Shown: piece after piece, positions 17,916-25,407 of the stretch
Numbering within the stretch: the stretch's first letter is position 1
How the letters are laid out: every line of letters starts with the position of its first letter
DNA from: an uncultured Pseudomonadota bacterium
GTDB taxonomy: Bacteria; Pseudomonadota; Alphaproteobacteria; Rs-D84
Length of the DNA: 46,623 nt
Assembly (NCBI GenBank): GCA_902788485.1
Contig: CADAKI010000004.1
Span: 84,179-130,801, forward strand
Direction of reading: 5' to 3'
Notes under the pieces: model-generated
The model's input: the letters and a program-made list of their open reading frames with translations, nothing else
What the model was told of the DNA's origin: nothing
Database searches by the model: none
Position numbers and translations under genes: made by a program

Positions 17916-18623
17916 ATGTTCAGAACAATTATTTTCAAAATCACATTGGCAATTTATTTTATAATGATAATACCATTTTTGGTAATTGGATTATTATCGA
18001 AAAAATTGGCAAAAATAATTGTCCGCGGCGCGACATTGGGCGTATTATTTTTGGCGCGCAAAATTGCCGGCATTACATATCAAATACATTATCCTGTGAC
18101 CGAAGAAAACGGAATCCCGACGCGTCCCAACACGAACGTTCGCACCGATGGCAAGGCGATTATCGCCGCAAAACACATGTCTATATTGGAAATCGCAATT
18201 TTATACATCAATATTCCAAACGCATTTTTTATAATGAAACAAGAATTGATGTGGATACCATTTTACGGTTGGATATTTTTACGGATTGGATTGATGCCTG
18301 TGAACCGCAAACGCGGCAAAACAAATATGCGGAAACTAACCGACCGTGTTGCGACAAAAATCATGAACGGCGAAACATTGATTATTTTTCCCGAGGGCAC
18401 GCGAGTCAAACCCGGGACGCGCCCTGCACTGCGTCGTGGATTAATGTTTTTGGCACACGAATTGAAATTACCGATTTTACCGGTTGGCACGGACACGGGC
18501 CTGTATTGGCCAAAGCGCGGACGGATACACCCCGGTATTGCAAATGTATATTTTGAAAATTTATTACCATCAACGGCAGACCTGGACGAAATCGCCGCCG
18601 CCATCAACCGCCACAGTGCATAA
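17916..18623 (+). CDS. plsC: 1-acyl-sn-glycerol-3-phosphate acyltransferase
   Basis: PlsC makes phosphatidic acid from lysophosphatidic acid at the inner membrane. The 235-residue protein begins MFRTIIFK with an N-terminal membrane segment. Block I reads KHMSILEIA (an H-x4-E variant of the usual H-x4-D, also seen in relatives), then FIMKQELMWIPFYGWI (block II) and FPEGTR (block III). A longer reading from a TTG at 17889 would overlap the previous gene; the ATG at 17916 with AAGGAAGGATG upstream is preferred. Last gene of the ftsEX operon, closed by a strong terminator. Confidence 0.92.
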   Translation: MFRTIIFKITLAIYFIMIIPFLVIGLLSKKLAKIIVRGATLGVLFLARKIAGITYQIHYPVTEENGIPTRPNTNVRTDGKAIIAAKHMSILEIAILYINIPNAFFIMKQELMWIPFYGWIFLRIGLMPVNRKRGKTNMRKLTDRVATKIMNGETLIIFPEGTRVKPGTRPALRRGLMFLAHELKLPILPVGTDTGLYWPKRGRIHPGIANVYFENLLPSTADLDEIAAAINRHSA

Positions 18624-18649
18624 AACCCGGGCATCGCCCGGTTTTTTTT
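18624..18649 (+). terminator. Terminator of the ftsEX-plsC operon
   Basis: CCGGGC (18627-18632) and GCCCGG (18636-18641) form a GC-rich stem followed by eight T residues. It starts at the plsC stop codon. Confidence 0.85.
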
Positions 18650-18654
18650 CAAAG

Positions 18655-18683
18655 TTCAGTGTGCAGAGTGCAAAGTGCAGTTG
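18655..18683. repeat. Degenerate heptad repeat tract
   Basis: Read on the minus strand, the tract is a chain of seven-base units of the form CTGCACT, TTGCACT, CTGCACA, CTGAACT. A sister tract in the plus orientation lies at 20880-20908. Short pieces (TTGCACTTTG) recur at about 5275 and 43963. Confidence 0.5.
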
Positions 18684-18710
18684 TGGAAAATAATTATTTA
18701 TTATCGGATA

Positions 18711-18795
18711 TTCCCCGTCTTTTACCGCGGCCCCGCTGTGCGGGGACGGGAAAAGAAGGGGTGGATGTTGAGCGTCAGCGAAACAGACGGGGCAG
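18711..18795. repeat. GC-rich palindromic intergenic repeat
   Basis: The stretch contains CCGCGGCCCCGC..GCGGGGACGG and AAGAAGGGGTGGATG, then GCGAAACAGACGGGG. The same AAGAAGGGGTGGATG..GCGAA..CAGACGGGG pattern occurs at 20612-20643 after the gene for protein C. GC content is far above the surroundings. No coding potential is seen. Confidence 0.5.
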
Positions 18796-18807
18796 TTCAA
18801 AAAAATA

Positions 18808-18837
18808 TTGCACACGCGATAAAATTTTTTCTATACT
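18808..18837 (+). promoter_or_regulatory. Promoter of candidate small RNA 2
   Basis: TTGCAC (18808-18813), 18-nt spacer, TATACT (18832-18837). It reads into a gene-free region that ends at an intrinsic terminator at 19004. Confidence 0.5.
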
Positions 18838-18843
18838 AAATTC

Positions 18844-19004
18844 TGAATTCAATGGGAATTTGGATTCGAGGGCACTTCAAAAGCCTAAGTACGGCCGGTG
18901 CAAGGTTTGCATCGTTATTCCCGATCCATAACCGATTCGGTTTTAATGGGTTGTGTTTAACTGTTCTGATTTTGCACCGACATTTATATTTCGTCGGTTT
19001 TTTT
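18844..19004 (+). ncRNA. Candidate small RNA 2
   Basis: About 160 nt without an open frame lie between a sigma70-like promoter and a clean terminator (ACCGAC, loop, GTCGGT, then T residues, 18976-19004). Pairable segments include GGGAAT (about 18854) with ATTCCC (about 18917), GGAT with ATCC nested inside them, and an AACCG/CGGTT hairpin near 18930. I do not recognise it as SRP RNA, RNase P, tmRNA or a known riboswitch; 6S RNA cannot be excluded by eye. Confidence 0.45.
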
Positions 19005-19039
19005 GATGATTTATAAATGTAAAATTTTATTCCAAACAA

Positions 19040-19180
19040 TGAAATTCCCCAACCTGTATGTGACGGTATGGGGTGCTGTGTGCAGTAATGCACATGGGAT
19101 CATTGTCGTACTTGATTTTTGAACACCCCGACCGCGCTTTCCTGTTGATGGCGGTTTTTTTTGTTTGTTTTGGGGTGTAA
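19040..19180 (+). ncRNA. Structured leader or candidate small RNA 3
   Basis: Consecutive hairpins are visible: CCCCA-ACC/GGT-A-TGGGG (19047-19073), TGTGCA-GTAA-TGCACA (19079-19094), and ACCGC/GCGGT (19131-19155) followed by eight T residues. The last is enclosed by ACACCCC/GGGGTGT (19123-19129, 19172-19178). The alternation of a terminator stem and a larger enclosing stem about 95 bp before the start of protein C could be an attenuator-like leader, or a separate small RNA. No clear promoter of its own is seen. Confidence 0.35.
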
Positions 19181-19272
19181 AGCAGTTCCGAATCCAACTC
19201 CCGAAAAAAATGCTTTTTGTCCCAAACAAACAAAGAAACCAAAACAAAAAAAGAAAGAACGGGGAGAAAGAA

Positions 19273-20574
19273 ATGAGAAAAATATTATTTGGGTTGTTGG
19301 GGTTATTGTGGGTGTTGCCTGTGATGGCCGTAGATTACAGGAATTGTCAAAATTTATTTGATGGAGAATATATATCTGTTAATAATGGCGGCAAGGCCGA
19401 AAACGCAAATAATATTTATGTATCACCTGGTGAACGATATGTGGCTTTGTGGACAACATCTTTGACCTCTGCTGTAAATTTATACGGATACAATACCCAG
19501 GGAAACCAAGTGGGTTCTTGGACTTCTGGCGGGTATGCATCAAATGGTGTTTCGACTCCTTTTTCAGATAATTATATGGCTTGGCAAAACGGTGCGGTGT
19601 TTACCGTACCAGATGGCGTTGCATATTTACGGTTTAATACATTCGGTAGTCTTAGTGCATCACAGCAACAAGCGTGGGCGGAATCATTAAAAATTTATAA
19701 TATGGATTGTGTCGAAAAAATTACAATTGCATCAACGAAGTATGTTGAAACGGAATTTAGTGCGTTGAATACGGCGCTGGCGAATGCGGTGGCGACGGTG
19801 AATACTGTCGTGACCCAAACGATTGCCCAGGCGGCATCGATTGCGACACTGCAATCCGGCAAACAGACGCGACCGGACGAAACATGTCCCGCCGGGAAAA
19901 AGTGCCTGCTGGTGACCGACGAAAACAACATCCCCCACTGGTACGAGATTTGCAGCAGTGCGCATTGCCTGCCCGAGGGTTATACGGAATTGGAATACAT
20001 ACAAAGCGATGGTGCAAGTTATCTTATTGTGCCATATCGTGTAAATAACAAAACTGTATTTTATTGCAAATATAACGAAATTCAAAACGGACCACAAACT
20101 GCAAATGCTGTGTTTGGTGTCACAGATACCCCAGATCCATCAAAGGCAAACAATGGTATTTTAAGATTAACTGGTGAAGGTTATGATCGTATGGGCTGGG
20201 GTAATTCTGCAGAAGGTTCAGTACGAGATGTTGTTGCGCCAGGAGTATTTAATACATGGTACGAGGTTTTATATGACCAAAACAAACTGTATCAAAATGG
20301 CATATTATATGCGACTTCAGCAACAGAACCAAGTACCAGTTGGGCTGCAGAGAATGATTTAGGCATCTTTGCAAGAAATAGCACATCTGTCTCAATGCCT
20401 GCGGTTGCAAAAATATCAAGTGTTTGGGCAAAAGAAAATAGTGAATATAAAATCAATTTAATTCCTGCGAAACGCAACAGCGACGATGCAATCGGTATGT
20501 ACGACACGGTGTCGGGGCAATTCTTTACCAACCAAGGCACGGGCGAATTCACCGCCGGCCCAGCGGCGGAGTGA
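19273..20574 (+). CDS. Secreted TKYVD-family protein C with LamG-like domain
   Basis: This 433-residue exported protein starts MRKILFGLLGLLWVLPVMA (signal peptide), then an N-terminal beta domain with CQNLFDGEYISV. The central cassette (about residues 153-225) holds ITIASTKYVETEF, an Ala/Thr/Val coiled-coil-like helix, LQSGKQTRPDETCPAGKKC and NIPHWYEI. The rest is a concanavalin/LamG-like domain running from YTELEYIQSDGASYLIV to GMYDTVSGQFFTNQGTGEFTAGP, a pattern known from gut bacterial and phage surface proteins. GGGGAGAAAGAA precedes the ATG. The cassette is nearly identical in DNA to part of protein F at 45.7 kb. Likely a carbohydrate- or host-binding surface protein (inference). Confidence 0.82.
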   Translation: MRKILFGLLGLLWVLPVMAVDYRNCQNLFDGEYISVNNGGKAENANNIYVSPGERYVALWTTSLTSAVNLYGYNTQGNQVGSWTSGGYASNGVSTPFSDNYMAWQNGAVFTVPDGVAYLRFNTFGSLSASQQQAWAESLKIYNMDCVEKITIASTKYVETEFSALNTALANAVATVNTVVTQTIAQAASIATLQSGKQTRPDETCPAGKKCLLVTDENNIPHWYEICSSAHCLPEGYTELEYIQSDGASYLIVPYRVNNKTVFYCKYNEIQNGPQTANAVFGVTDTPDPSKANNGILRLTGEGYDRMGWGNSAEGSVRDVVAPGVFNTWYEVLYDQNKLYQNGILYATSATEPSTSWAAENDLGIFARNSTSVSMPAVAKISSVWAKENSEYKINLIPAKRNSDDAIGMYDTVSGQFFTNQGTGEFTAGPAAE

Positions 20575-20870
20575 CCCTCGCCCGGTGCGTAGCGCCGTCC
20601 CCTTCTTTATGAAAGAAGGGGTGGATGGCGAAGCCAGACGGGGTAATTGTGCACGGCGGTGTAGTGAAACGAAATCGCCATAAAAAATTATGAACACACC
20701 AGAGTTTATAGTTTTTCACAATTACCTCCCCCTGCTGGCGCAGGGTACTCCTTGTTTCGCTCGGCGCGGTGCGCCTATGCGGCACTCCTGACAATTTGAC
20801 AAAGTCAAATCTACAAGAAGGAGACGGCGGGGAACACCGCCGGAGAACCACCCCTCCGGCTTGCGCCGAC
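20575..20870. repeat. GC-rich palindromic repeat block after protein C gene
   Basis: There is no gene here. The block holds CCCCTTCTTT-ATG-AAAGAAGGGG (a perfect 10-bp inverted repeat, 20600-20622), the GGTGGATGGCGAAGCCAGACGGGG unit split by short spacers, ATTTGAC-AAA-GTCAAAT, and CGGCG-GGGAACA-CCGCCG. It begins at the stop codon of the upstream gene. A similar unit lies at 18711-18795 and a related GC-rich palindrome follows the gene for protein F at 44955. Confidence 0.5.
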
Positions 20871-20879
20871 ACATTTATT

Positions 20880-20908
20880 GAACTCTGAACTTTGCACTTT
20901 GAACTTTG
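20880..20908. repeat. Degenerate heptad repeat tract
   Basis: Seven-base units CTCTGAA, CTTTGCA, CTTTGAA, CTTTGAC run in tandem. It is the inverted partner of the tract at 18655-18683; together the two flank the protein C locus. Confidence 0.5.
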
Positions 20909-20911
20909 ACA

Positions 20912-20939
20912 AAAAAACATCCGGCAACGGATGTTTTTT
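20912..20939. terminator. Two-way terminator upstream of element E2
   Basis: AACATCCG (20916-20923), a GCAA loop and CGGATGTT (20928-20935) form an 8-bp stem with A residues on the left and T residues on the right. It can stop transcription from either side. Confidence 0.7.
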
Positions 20940-20940
20940 G

Positions 20941-21047
20941 AAACAATAAATATAATGTGGCAGATACGAAGATTCCGGCGAGTGTAGTGTACATGCAGTT
21001 ACAAGAACGAGCCAGAATCAAACAGATGCCCATTATATTTATTGTTT
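20941..21047 (-). other. Stop-codon terminator element E2 (after nuclease gene)
   Basis: The outer arms are a perfect 17-bp inverted repeat (20941-20957, 21031-21047). The right arm contains the last two codons and stop of the nuclease gene. CAGATA and CAGATG lie inside on the left and right. The inner stem GATTCCGGC/GCCAGAATC has one mismatch and encloses a 31-nt segment, GAGTGTAGTGTA at its start and GAACGA at its end. Layout and segment length match E1 and E3. Confidence 0.75.
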
Positions 21048-21455
21048 GCACCAACTTTTTCTTTTGCCACCACTATACGGCCGTCCCAACTTTTCACGTA
21101 TCAACGCACGACCAACATCACGACCATGGGAATCACGCACCGTCGCGTCAATTCTACCTAAGTATTTATCATCCTTGACATTTTCTAATTCAACAACACT
21201 GTCCACCGGCAACATTTCCGCCAAACGGTTTTTCGCGACATTTGCCGCAACAATTTCATCAACGCACTCGCCATGTAATTCGGGCGTATCAACATTACGA
21301 ATTCTTACACGCACAGAAACCATTGTGTCATCAGCCAATTTCACACCCGCCGAAAAAGTATCACCATCGACAATATATTTCACCACCGCCGGCACCGCAT
21401 ACGCGGGCGATGCCATACACAATACCCAGATAAAAAATCCAATCCGTCTGAACAT
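21039..21455 (-). CDS. Secreted thermonuclease-like (SNase) protein
   Basis: This 138-residue protein starts MFRRIGFFIWVLCMASPAYA, a signal peptide, so it is exported. The staphylococcal-nuclease fold motifs are present: the Asp of VDGDTF, RVRIRNVDTPELHG (Arg35, Asp40, Thr41 and Glu43 equivalents) and DKYLGRI (Arg87 equivalent), so it should be an active calcium-dependent nuclease. It begins 2 bp after the tolB stop and is probably co-transcribed. Its 3' end lies in the right arm of element E2. In many Proteobacteria pal follows tolB; here this gene does. Confidence 0.87.
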   Translation of the reverse strand: MFRRIGFFIWVLCMASPAYAVPAVVKYIVDGDTFSAGVKLADDTMVSVRVRIRNVDTPELHGECVDEIVAANVAKNRLAEMLPVDSVVELENVKDDKYLGRIDATVRDSHGRDVGRALIREKLGRPYSGGKRKSWCKQ

Positions 21456-21457
21456 AC

Positions 21458-22780
21458 TTACTGCAACTTTGGTGACCATGTTGGTTCAACGCCATTGACA
21501 CCATCGGGCAATTCAATGTCATACATATTTTGCCCCGTGATATCAACACTGCGCAAATGACTCATACGGTCAATACCGTCGTCTGATTTTTCTGTTTCAT
21601 AATAAACCAACCGACGCGAACCCGGTGCCCATGATGGGGCCTCCATATACCAGCCACCCGCCAATATTTTTTCGCGTTTGCCGTCCGGTCCCATTATGCC
21701 GATATAAAATGTATCGTCCGCAATTTTTGTGAACGCAATAAATTGACCGTCGGGCGACCATGCCGGTGTCGCATACCGCCCCGCCCCAAATGTGATGCGT
21801 TCTTCGGCACCCGTCGATAAATCCATAACGTGAATTTGTTGCGACCCCGATTTATCAGAATTAAACGCAATTTTCGACCCATCTGGCGAATAAGACGGCG
21901 ATGTGTTTAATGAATGCCCAAATGTCAACTGGCGCAATTCGGATGTTTCAATATTGTATTCAAATATATGTGTGTCACCACCACGCACCAAAGACATCGC
22001 GATACGCGTGCCATCCGGCGAAAAACGCGGTGCAAAATTCATCCCACCAAATTCGCCCAATCTGCGTTGCGCCCCGGTGTCCAAATCCAATGTCCAAATC
22101 ATCGGCGTATCATCACGATAAGACAAAAATACAATCGTGCGCATATTCGGCGAAAACCGCGGCGACATCACAAATGTATTTTTATCAGACAAATACCGCA
22201 TGCCAAAACCGTCTTGGTCCATAATCGCCATACGTTTTGTCCGATTAGACACATCCCCCGTTTCGGCAATAAACACAATTTGTGTATCGAAATATCCAAC
22301 CTCGCCCGTTAACCTTTCGTAAATCGCATCCGCCATCAAATGCGCCATACGACGTATAGATTTTTTTGACGCCATTAAACTTTGCGCCTCTATCTGTTCT
22401 TTGGATGACACATCCCAAACATAGAATTCCAATTTATACATATTATTTTTTGCCTTGGTCATTTTTGATTGCACCAAAACATCCGTTTTGATAGCGCGCC
22501 ATAAATTAAAATCCGGCATATCATTAAATTTTACAAACTGCGGATACGCATCCCGATTTATCATCCGAAACAGACCCGTCGATTTCAAATCATTTTCAAC
22601 AACCGTGCGCACCATGTCGGCATCTGATTTTGCGACGCCTTTATTTACCTCGACATTTTGCAGTGCGATTGATTTTGGCGCAACATCACCCGCCACAATA
22701 TCGACCCGCAATTCAGACCGCGCCGGCGCAACAAATGCCAACAACAACAAAACAATTCCGCAAAATATTTTTTTGAACAT
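21458..22780 (-). CDS. tolB: Tol-Pal system periplasmic protein TolB
   Basis: TolB is the periplasmic beta-propeller that exchanges between Pal and TolA during outer-membrane constriction. The 440-residue protein has a signal peptide (MFKKIFCGIVLLLLAFVAPA), the N-terminal domain with RVDIVAGDVAPKSIALQNV, and a C-terminal propeller with repeated F-S-P-D-G and Y-S-P-D-G blades (RFSPDGTRIAMS, SYSPDGSKIAFNS, WSPDGQFIAFT). The other tol genes are not in this window. AAGGAAAATTTT precedes the ATG. Confidence 0.95.
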   Translation of the reverse strand: MFKKIFCGIVLLLLAFVAPARSELRVDIVAGDVAPKSIALQNVEVNKGVAKSDADMVRTVVENDLKSTGLFRMINRDAYPQFVKFNDMPDFNLWRAIKTDVLVQSKMTKAKNNMYKLEFYVWDVSSKEQIEAQSLMASKKSIRRMAHLMADAIYERLTGEVGYFDTQIVFIAETGDVSNRTKRMAIMDQDGFGMRYLSDKNTFVMSPRFSPNMRTIVFLSYRDDTPMIWTLDLDTGAQRRLGEFGGMNFAPRFSPDGTRIAMSLVRGGDTHIFEYNIETSELRQLTFGHSLNTSPSYSPDGSKIAFNSDKSGSQQIHVMDLSTGAEERITFGAGRYATPAWSPDGQFIAFTKIADDTFYIGIMGPDGKREKILAGGWYMEAPSWAPGSRRLVYYETEKSDDGIDRMSHLRSVDITGQNMYDIELPDGVNGVEPTWSPKLQ

Positions 22781-22951
22781 AAAATTTTCCTTTCCTTTGC
22801 CAATTTATATATGCGCACGAATAAAAAAACAACACCATGCACGCACAAATATATTAGATATAAAAAACACAAAAATCAAATTTATTTAACCAATACAACT
22901 GCCCCCACAAACATCATTACAACCGTACAGACACCCGTGATTACAGTCGCG

Positions 22952-22991
22952 TTTACAAATGTATTGACAAATGTAAATACAATGTTATAGT
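22952..22991 (+). promoter_or_regulatory. Promoter and operator-like repeats of RHH gene
   Basis: TTGACA (22964-22969), 16-nt spacer, TATAGT (22986-22991). The -35 lies between two direct copies of ACAAATGTA (about 22955 and 22968), bounded by TTTACA and TGTAAA. This is a plausible autoregulatory site for the ribbon-helix-helix protein just downstream. Confidence 0.5.
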
Positions 22992-23050
22992 CAATCGTAA
23001 AGACACTTGTGTTGGACAATGTGTATAACAAAGTATAGAGGGATGCCTAC

Positions 23051-23281
23051 ATGCCAAATGTTATGCAACAATTATTCATTATGAATATCGAGGCGTTATT
23101 AAAAGAATACGCCGCATATCGCACATTTAACAAATCGGACTGTGTTATCAATATGCGTATTCCGCATGCAATTTTGGACCGCATCAAAGAATTGGCAAAC
23201 CAACAACACGTCCCATATCAATCATTAATATCGTCCGTGCTGTATTCATTGGCAAATATCGACGAAACAAAATCTAATTAA
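23051..23281 (+). CDS. Orphan ribbon-helix-helix (CopG-like) protein
   Basis: This 76-residue protein has a C-terminal RHH pattern: a short beta strand VINMRIPHAILDRIKEL followed by a second helix PYQSLISSVLYSLA, as in CopG/BrnA-type antitoxins and small regulators. GAGGG lies about 9 nt before the ATG. There is no adjacent toxin gene on either side, only tolB (divergent) and a pilin gene (convergent). It is likely DNA-binding and self-regulating through the repeats in its promoter. Confidence 0.72.
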   Translation: MPNVMQQLFIMNIEALLKEYAAYRTFNKSDCVINMRIPHAILDRIKELANQQHVPYQSLISSVLYSLANIDETKSN

Positions 23282-23325
23282 AAAAAATTCGGCGCCACAT
23301 AAATGACGCCATTTTATTTATCAAA

Positions 23326-23350
23326 CAAAAAAAATCAGGCGACATACGCC
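23326..23350 (-). terminator. Terminator of VirB2-like pilin gene
   Basis: On the minus strand a small GGCG/CGCC hairpin (23338-23350) is followed by a run of T residues (A run at 23325-23334). A further GGCG/CGCC hairpin at 23291-23310 may serve as backup in either direction. Confidence 0.5.
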
Positions 23351-23376
23351 GCCCGACAACATATTACAAAAACAAA

Positions 23377-23739
23377 TTATCTGGATACCGGACTGGACGC
23401 ACCCCAACCAGAAGTCGCACAACCCAACGAGCCACCTTCGCCCGCCGCATTCAGCAAGAACGACAAGATAACACCAATCGCGAACAACAATGTGAACCCA
23501 ACCAGCAAGCCAATGCCCTTCTTTTTCATATCATCCATTTTGGCTTCGCCTTTGGAAATATAATCCCATGCCCAACCGGCCATATAAAACCCGGCACCAA
23601 CGAACGCCAAAATACGCAACGTTTTAAATACACCCTGCATACTTTTAATCAGTTCGCACATTGGCGTATCGGCATGCGCCGGCACAACAACCAATGCCAC
23701 AATCGCAGCAAAAACCAAAACCTTGGCATAATTTTTCAT
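23377..23739 (-). CDS. VirB2/TrbC-like pilin subunit
   Basis: This 120-residue protein begins MKNYAKVLVFAAIVALVVV with a signal peptide ending PAHA, then two hydrophobic segments (about 38-60 and 80-105) separated by a short charged loop SKGEAKMDDMKKKG. This is the size and layout of type IV secretion pilins (VirB2/TrbC). AAAAGGAGTTTTAT before the ATG fixes the start and excludes a longer reading. No other secretion gene is in the window, so the rest of the machine must be elsewhere, or this is an orphan. Confidence 0.72.
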   Translation of the reverse strand: MKNYAKVLVFAAIVALVVVPAHADTPMCELIKSMQGVFKTLRILAFVGAGFYMAGWAWDYISKGEAKMDDMKKKGIGLLVGFTLLFAIGVILSFLLNAAGEGGSLGCATSGWGASSPVSR

Positions 23740-23797
23740 ATAAAACTCCTTTTGACTTATCAAGACAATTTTATCACAAACCACGACCCGTTTCAAA

Positions 23798-23828
23798 TAA
23801 AAAATCGGGCGGCAACATAACCACCCGA
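23798..23828 (-). terminator. Terminator of lipoprotein gene
   Basis: TCGGG-C-GG (23805-23812) pairs with CC-A-CCCGA (23821-23828). On the minus strand it is followed by T residues. Confidence 0.65.
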
Positions 23829-23848
23829 CCACAACAATTAAAATTTTA

Positions 23849-24250
23849 TTACATGCCAGACACAATCACATATTGTTTGGATGCGCGTCTTGCACATTTA
23901 TTGCAACCGCAAGATTTTTTCACAACCGGCGCAGGTTTCACAACAATTTGTTGTGGCATCGATTCTTCGACATATTCCGCCGCCGGCGTCAAAACACGAC
24001 GTTCCGCGCGTACCTCTTGCCCCGCCATATCACGGGCATACAAATCCGCACATTGGGTATTGCGATAAACAATCTTTTTATCCAAATCCGCAGATTTCAC
24101 ATCACGCGAATAATGACGCGCATCTTCGCCAGAATAATAGATGCAATCCGCACCATCCTGGGTATAACGAACGCCACCTTTGTAATAATCATAATAATCA
24201 CTGCAACCCGCCAATGCGACCAATGCGACCAAAGCCAAAATTTTTTTCAT
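23849..24250 (-). CDS. Small Tyr/Cys-rich lipoprotein
   Basis: This 133-residue protein starts MKKILALVALVALAGC, a lipobox with Cys16 as the lipidation site. The mature part has SDYYDYYKGGVRYTQDG, a CIYYSGEDARHYSRDV segment and a C-terminal CGCNKCARRASKQ cluster. I recognise no family. It lies 110 bp upstream of the pilin gene on the same strand with its own terminator between, so a functional link is uncertain. Confidence 0.75.
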   Translation of the reverse strand: MKKILALVALVALAGCSDYYDYYKGGVRYTQDGADCIYYSGEDARHYSRDVKSADLDKKIVYRNTQCADLYARDMAGQEVRAERRVLTPAAEYVEESMPQQIVVKPAPVVKKSCGCNKCARRASKQYVIVSGM

Positions 24251-24406
24251 ATTTTTTCCTTTTTATAATTGTTTTTTGGATGAATTTTCCATCCATTTCA
24301 ATTAAATTATTACACAAAAATTTGAATAGTCAAGCCCGCACTACAAAAAAAACTGGCGCGAAACAACAAAATATTGCTAACATAACAAAAAAAGAGAGAA
24401 ACACCC

Positions 24407-25354
24407 ATGCAATACAGCAATTTCGGACTGAACAATACCAAATCCATGCTTGAAAACGCAATGCGACGCCATTTTGCGGTACCTGCATTTAACGCATACA
24501 ACATGGAAACCGTTCAATCGATTGTATCGGCGGCACGATTAACAAAAAGTCCCGTCATCATCGCAATTTCCGAATCGGCATTAAAATATATGGGTGATGA
24601 TATGCTGATGGGCATAATCGGCGGATTAAAAATAACGCCCACCGAACAAATCGCCCTGCATCTGGATCACGGGTCGTCGGTCGAATCGTGCATGCACGCA
24701 ATAAACATCGGTTTTTCCAGTGTCATGTTGGATTTCAGCAAACGCGACATCGACGACAACACAACCGCCACCGCAAATATTGTGCGATACGCACACGCAC
24801 GCGATGTGTCGGTTGAATCTGAGTTGGGCGTTTTGTCCGGCATCGAAGATGAAACAACCAAATCCACCGAATCGGAATACACCGACCCAACAATCGCAAA
24901 ACAATTTATTTCGGACACCGGTGCGGATTCATTGGCAATCGCAATCGGAACATCTCATGGTGCATATAAACGAAAATCCATGGATGAAAAATTACGGTTC
25001 GACATATTGGAAAAAATACAAAACGAAATTCCCACAACACCATTGGTCCTGCACGGGGCGTCATCTGTGCCATCGGATTTGGTTGACACAATAAATAAAT
25101 TTGGCGGCAAAATACATAACGCAATGGGAATTGATATCGAACAATTACAATTCGCCGCAACAAAAACAAACATTTGTAAAATAAATATCGACAGTGACCT
25201 GCGATTGGCATTTACGGCGGGCGTGCGTGAAACGTTACGCGCACACCCGGACATTTTTAACCCACGCGAATATTTATTACCTGCCCGTGACGCCGTTCGC
25301 GATATATGCATATTTTTAATCCGCACCGTTTTTCACAGCAATAATAAAATATAA
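24407..25354 (+). CDS. Class II fructose-bisphosphate aldolase family protein
   Basis: This 315-residue zinc enzyme should cleave fructose-1,6-bisphosphate, or a related ketose bisphosphate, in the cytoplasm. Expected motifs are present: PAFNAYNMETVQSI, the HLDHGSS catalytic Asp and zinc His, GFSSVMLDFS, VESELG, IGTSHGAY (zinc His), LVLHGASS (zinc His) and KINIDSDLRLAF. Length matches the family. Tagatose-bisphosphate aldolase is a close alternative that sequence reading alone cannot exclude. It is alone on the plus strand with GAGAG before the ATG. Confidence 0.88.
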   Translation: MQYSNFGLNNTKSMLENAMRRHFAVPAFNAYNMETVQSIVSAARLTKSPVIIAISESALKYMGDDMLMGIIGGLKITPTEQIALHLDHGSSVESCMHAINIGFSSVMLDFSKRDIDDNTTATANIVRYAHARDVSVESELGVLSGIEDETTKSTESEYTDPTIAKQFISDTGADSLAIAIGTSHGAYKRKSMDEKLRFDILEKIQNEIPTTPLVLHGASSVPSDLVDTINKFGGKIHNAMGIDIEQLQFAATKTNICKINIDSDLRLAFTAGVRETLRAHPDIFNPREYLLPARDAVRDICIFLIRTVFHSNNKI

Positions 25355-25386
25355 AAAAATACGGGGTTGGAAATGAACAACCCCGT
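25352..25386 (-). terminator. Terminator of secreted protein D gene
   Basis: ACGGGGTT (25361-25368) and AACCCCGT (25379-25386) form an 8-bp stem. The A run at its left gives a T run on the minus strand, so it ends the minus-strand unit; there is no T run for the plus strand. Confidence 0.75.
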
Positions 25387-25407
25387 CCCCACACACAAAA
25401 CTGATTT

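Noticed and set aside
18844..19004. SRP RNA, RNase P RNA or tmRNA
   Set aside because: None of the conserved core motifs of these RNAs is visible; 6S RNA remains open but unsupported.
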